This document shows positions 5,949 to 6,036 of a stretch of DNA of 6,036 bases, piece after piece. Source of the stretch: Jatrophihabitans sp. (lineage in GTDB: Bacteria > Actinomycetota > Actinomycetes > Mycobacteriales > Jatrophihabitantaceae). The stretch's first letter is position 1. Each line of letters starts with the position of its first letter. Position numbers and translations under genes: made by a program. The notes below the pieces were generated by a model, which saw only the letters and a list, made by a program, of their open reading frames with translations, was not told where the DNA came from and ran no database searches. Where the stretch lies: contig JAOPVG010000092.1 of assembly GCA_025966255.1 (NCBI GenBank), forward strand, positions 1 to 6,036. Direction: 5' to 3'.

Positions 5949-6036
5949 AAGCGGTCGCCTGATCGCCGTCGTCATGAAGGTGGATGCGGCCCAGGACGGG
6001 GAGCCGGCCGACCAGGCCCACCTGGTCGGCCGGCCG
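5941..6036 (+). CDS. Possible start of a further gene, running off the window
   Basis: A frame opening at TTG 5941 (overlapping the kinase stop by 8 nt) or at ATG 5974 stays open to the edge and has G/C at most third positions. The readable product begins roughly LAESGRLIAVVMKVD. Only 32 codons are visible, ATG 5974 has no ribosome binding site, and a perfect hairpin lies in the same stretch. The antisense strand is also open here and could be the end of a convergent gene. Treat as a hint only. Confidence 0.2.
   Translation, partial: MAESGRLIAVVMKVDAAQDGEPADQAHLVGRP
6003..6034 (+). terminator. Perfect 14-bp inverted repeat, 4-nt loop; possible terminator
   Basis: GCCGGCCGACCAGG (6003-6016) is the exact reverse complement of CCTGGTCGGCCGGC (6021-6034), with loop CCCA. 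It begins 54 nt after the kinase stop. A stem this GC-rich would be very stable and could end transcription from the kinase side or from both sides. The window stops two bases later, so the presence of a T-run cannot be judged. Confidence 0.55.

Overview
The window is high-GC DNA with strong G/C preference at third codon positions. Every supported gene is on the + strand. The kinase near the right end has sequence features common in Actinobacteria (GRGGMASVWLA, HRDVKPGN and the SLGATLYAAVEG region). I therefore infer a high-GC actinobacterium, genus undetermined.

Left part (1-4395): a tightly packed four-gene run that looks like one transcript. It opens with the C-terminal part of a DUF4157 protein (HExxH metallopeptidase-like, [11 protein letters not shown]), a family that recurs in extracellular contractile injection system (eCIS) loci. 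Three bases later begins a 1047-residue protein I cannot assign to a named family. It has a polyproline disordered head, an Ala/Gly/Lys-rich middle of degenerate amphipathic repeats, and a C-terminal half made of six degenerate copies of an ~80-residue module spaced about 100-113 residues apart. Two small genes follow, 4 nt after its stop and then with a 4-nt GTGA overlap. They are paralogues that share V16-S17-L18-x-x-P21-V22-G23 at identical positions and resemble the Mog1/PsbP/LpqN/DcrB (DUF1795) fold. Some DUF1795 proteins, the Eag proteins of type VI secretion, are effector chaperones. An attractive but unproven reading is a secretion-associated cargo module: a metallopeptidase-like protein, a very large repeat protein and two chaperone-like partners. 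No eCIS structural gene lies in the window, so that link rests on DUF4157 alone.

Middle (4396-4510): a short non-coding gap with a modest stem-loop and no convincing promoter. It separates the four-gene run from an unrelated-looking small protein (4511-4981, weakly DUF1269/ferredoxin-like).

Right part (4982-6036): a clear AGGAGG ribosome binding site precedes a complete, soluble Hanks-type Ser/Thr protein kinase (5037-5948) with all catalytic motifs and no membrane segment. The last 88 bases hold a perfect 14-bp inverted repeat with a 4-nt loop. It may be a terminator or lie inside the start of a further gene that runs off the edge.

The most novel item is the 1047-residue repeat protein and its tight linkage to the DUF4157 gene and the twin PsbP/DcrB-like genes.
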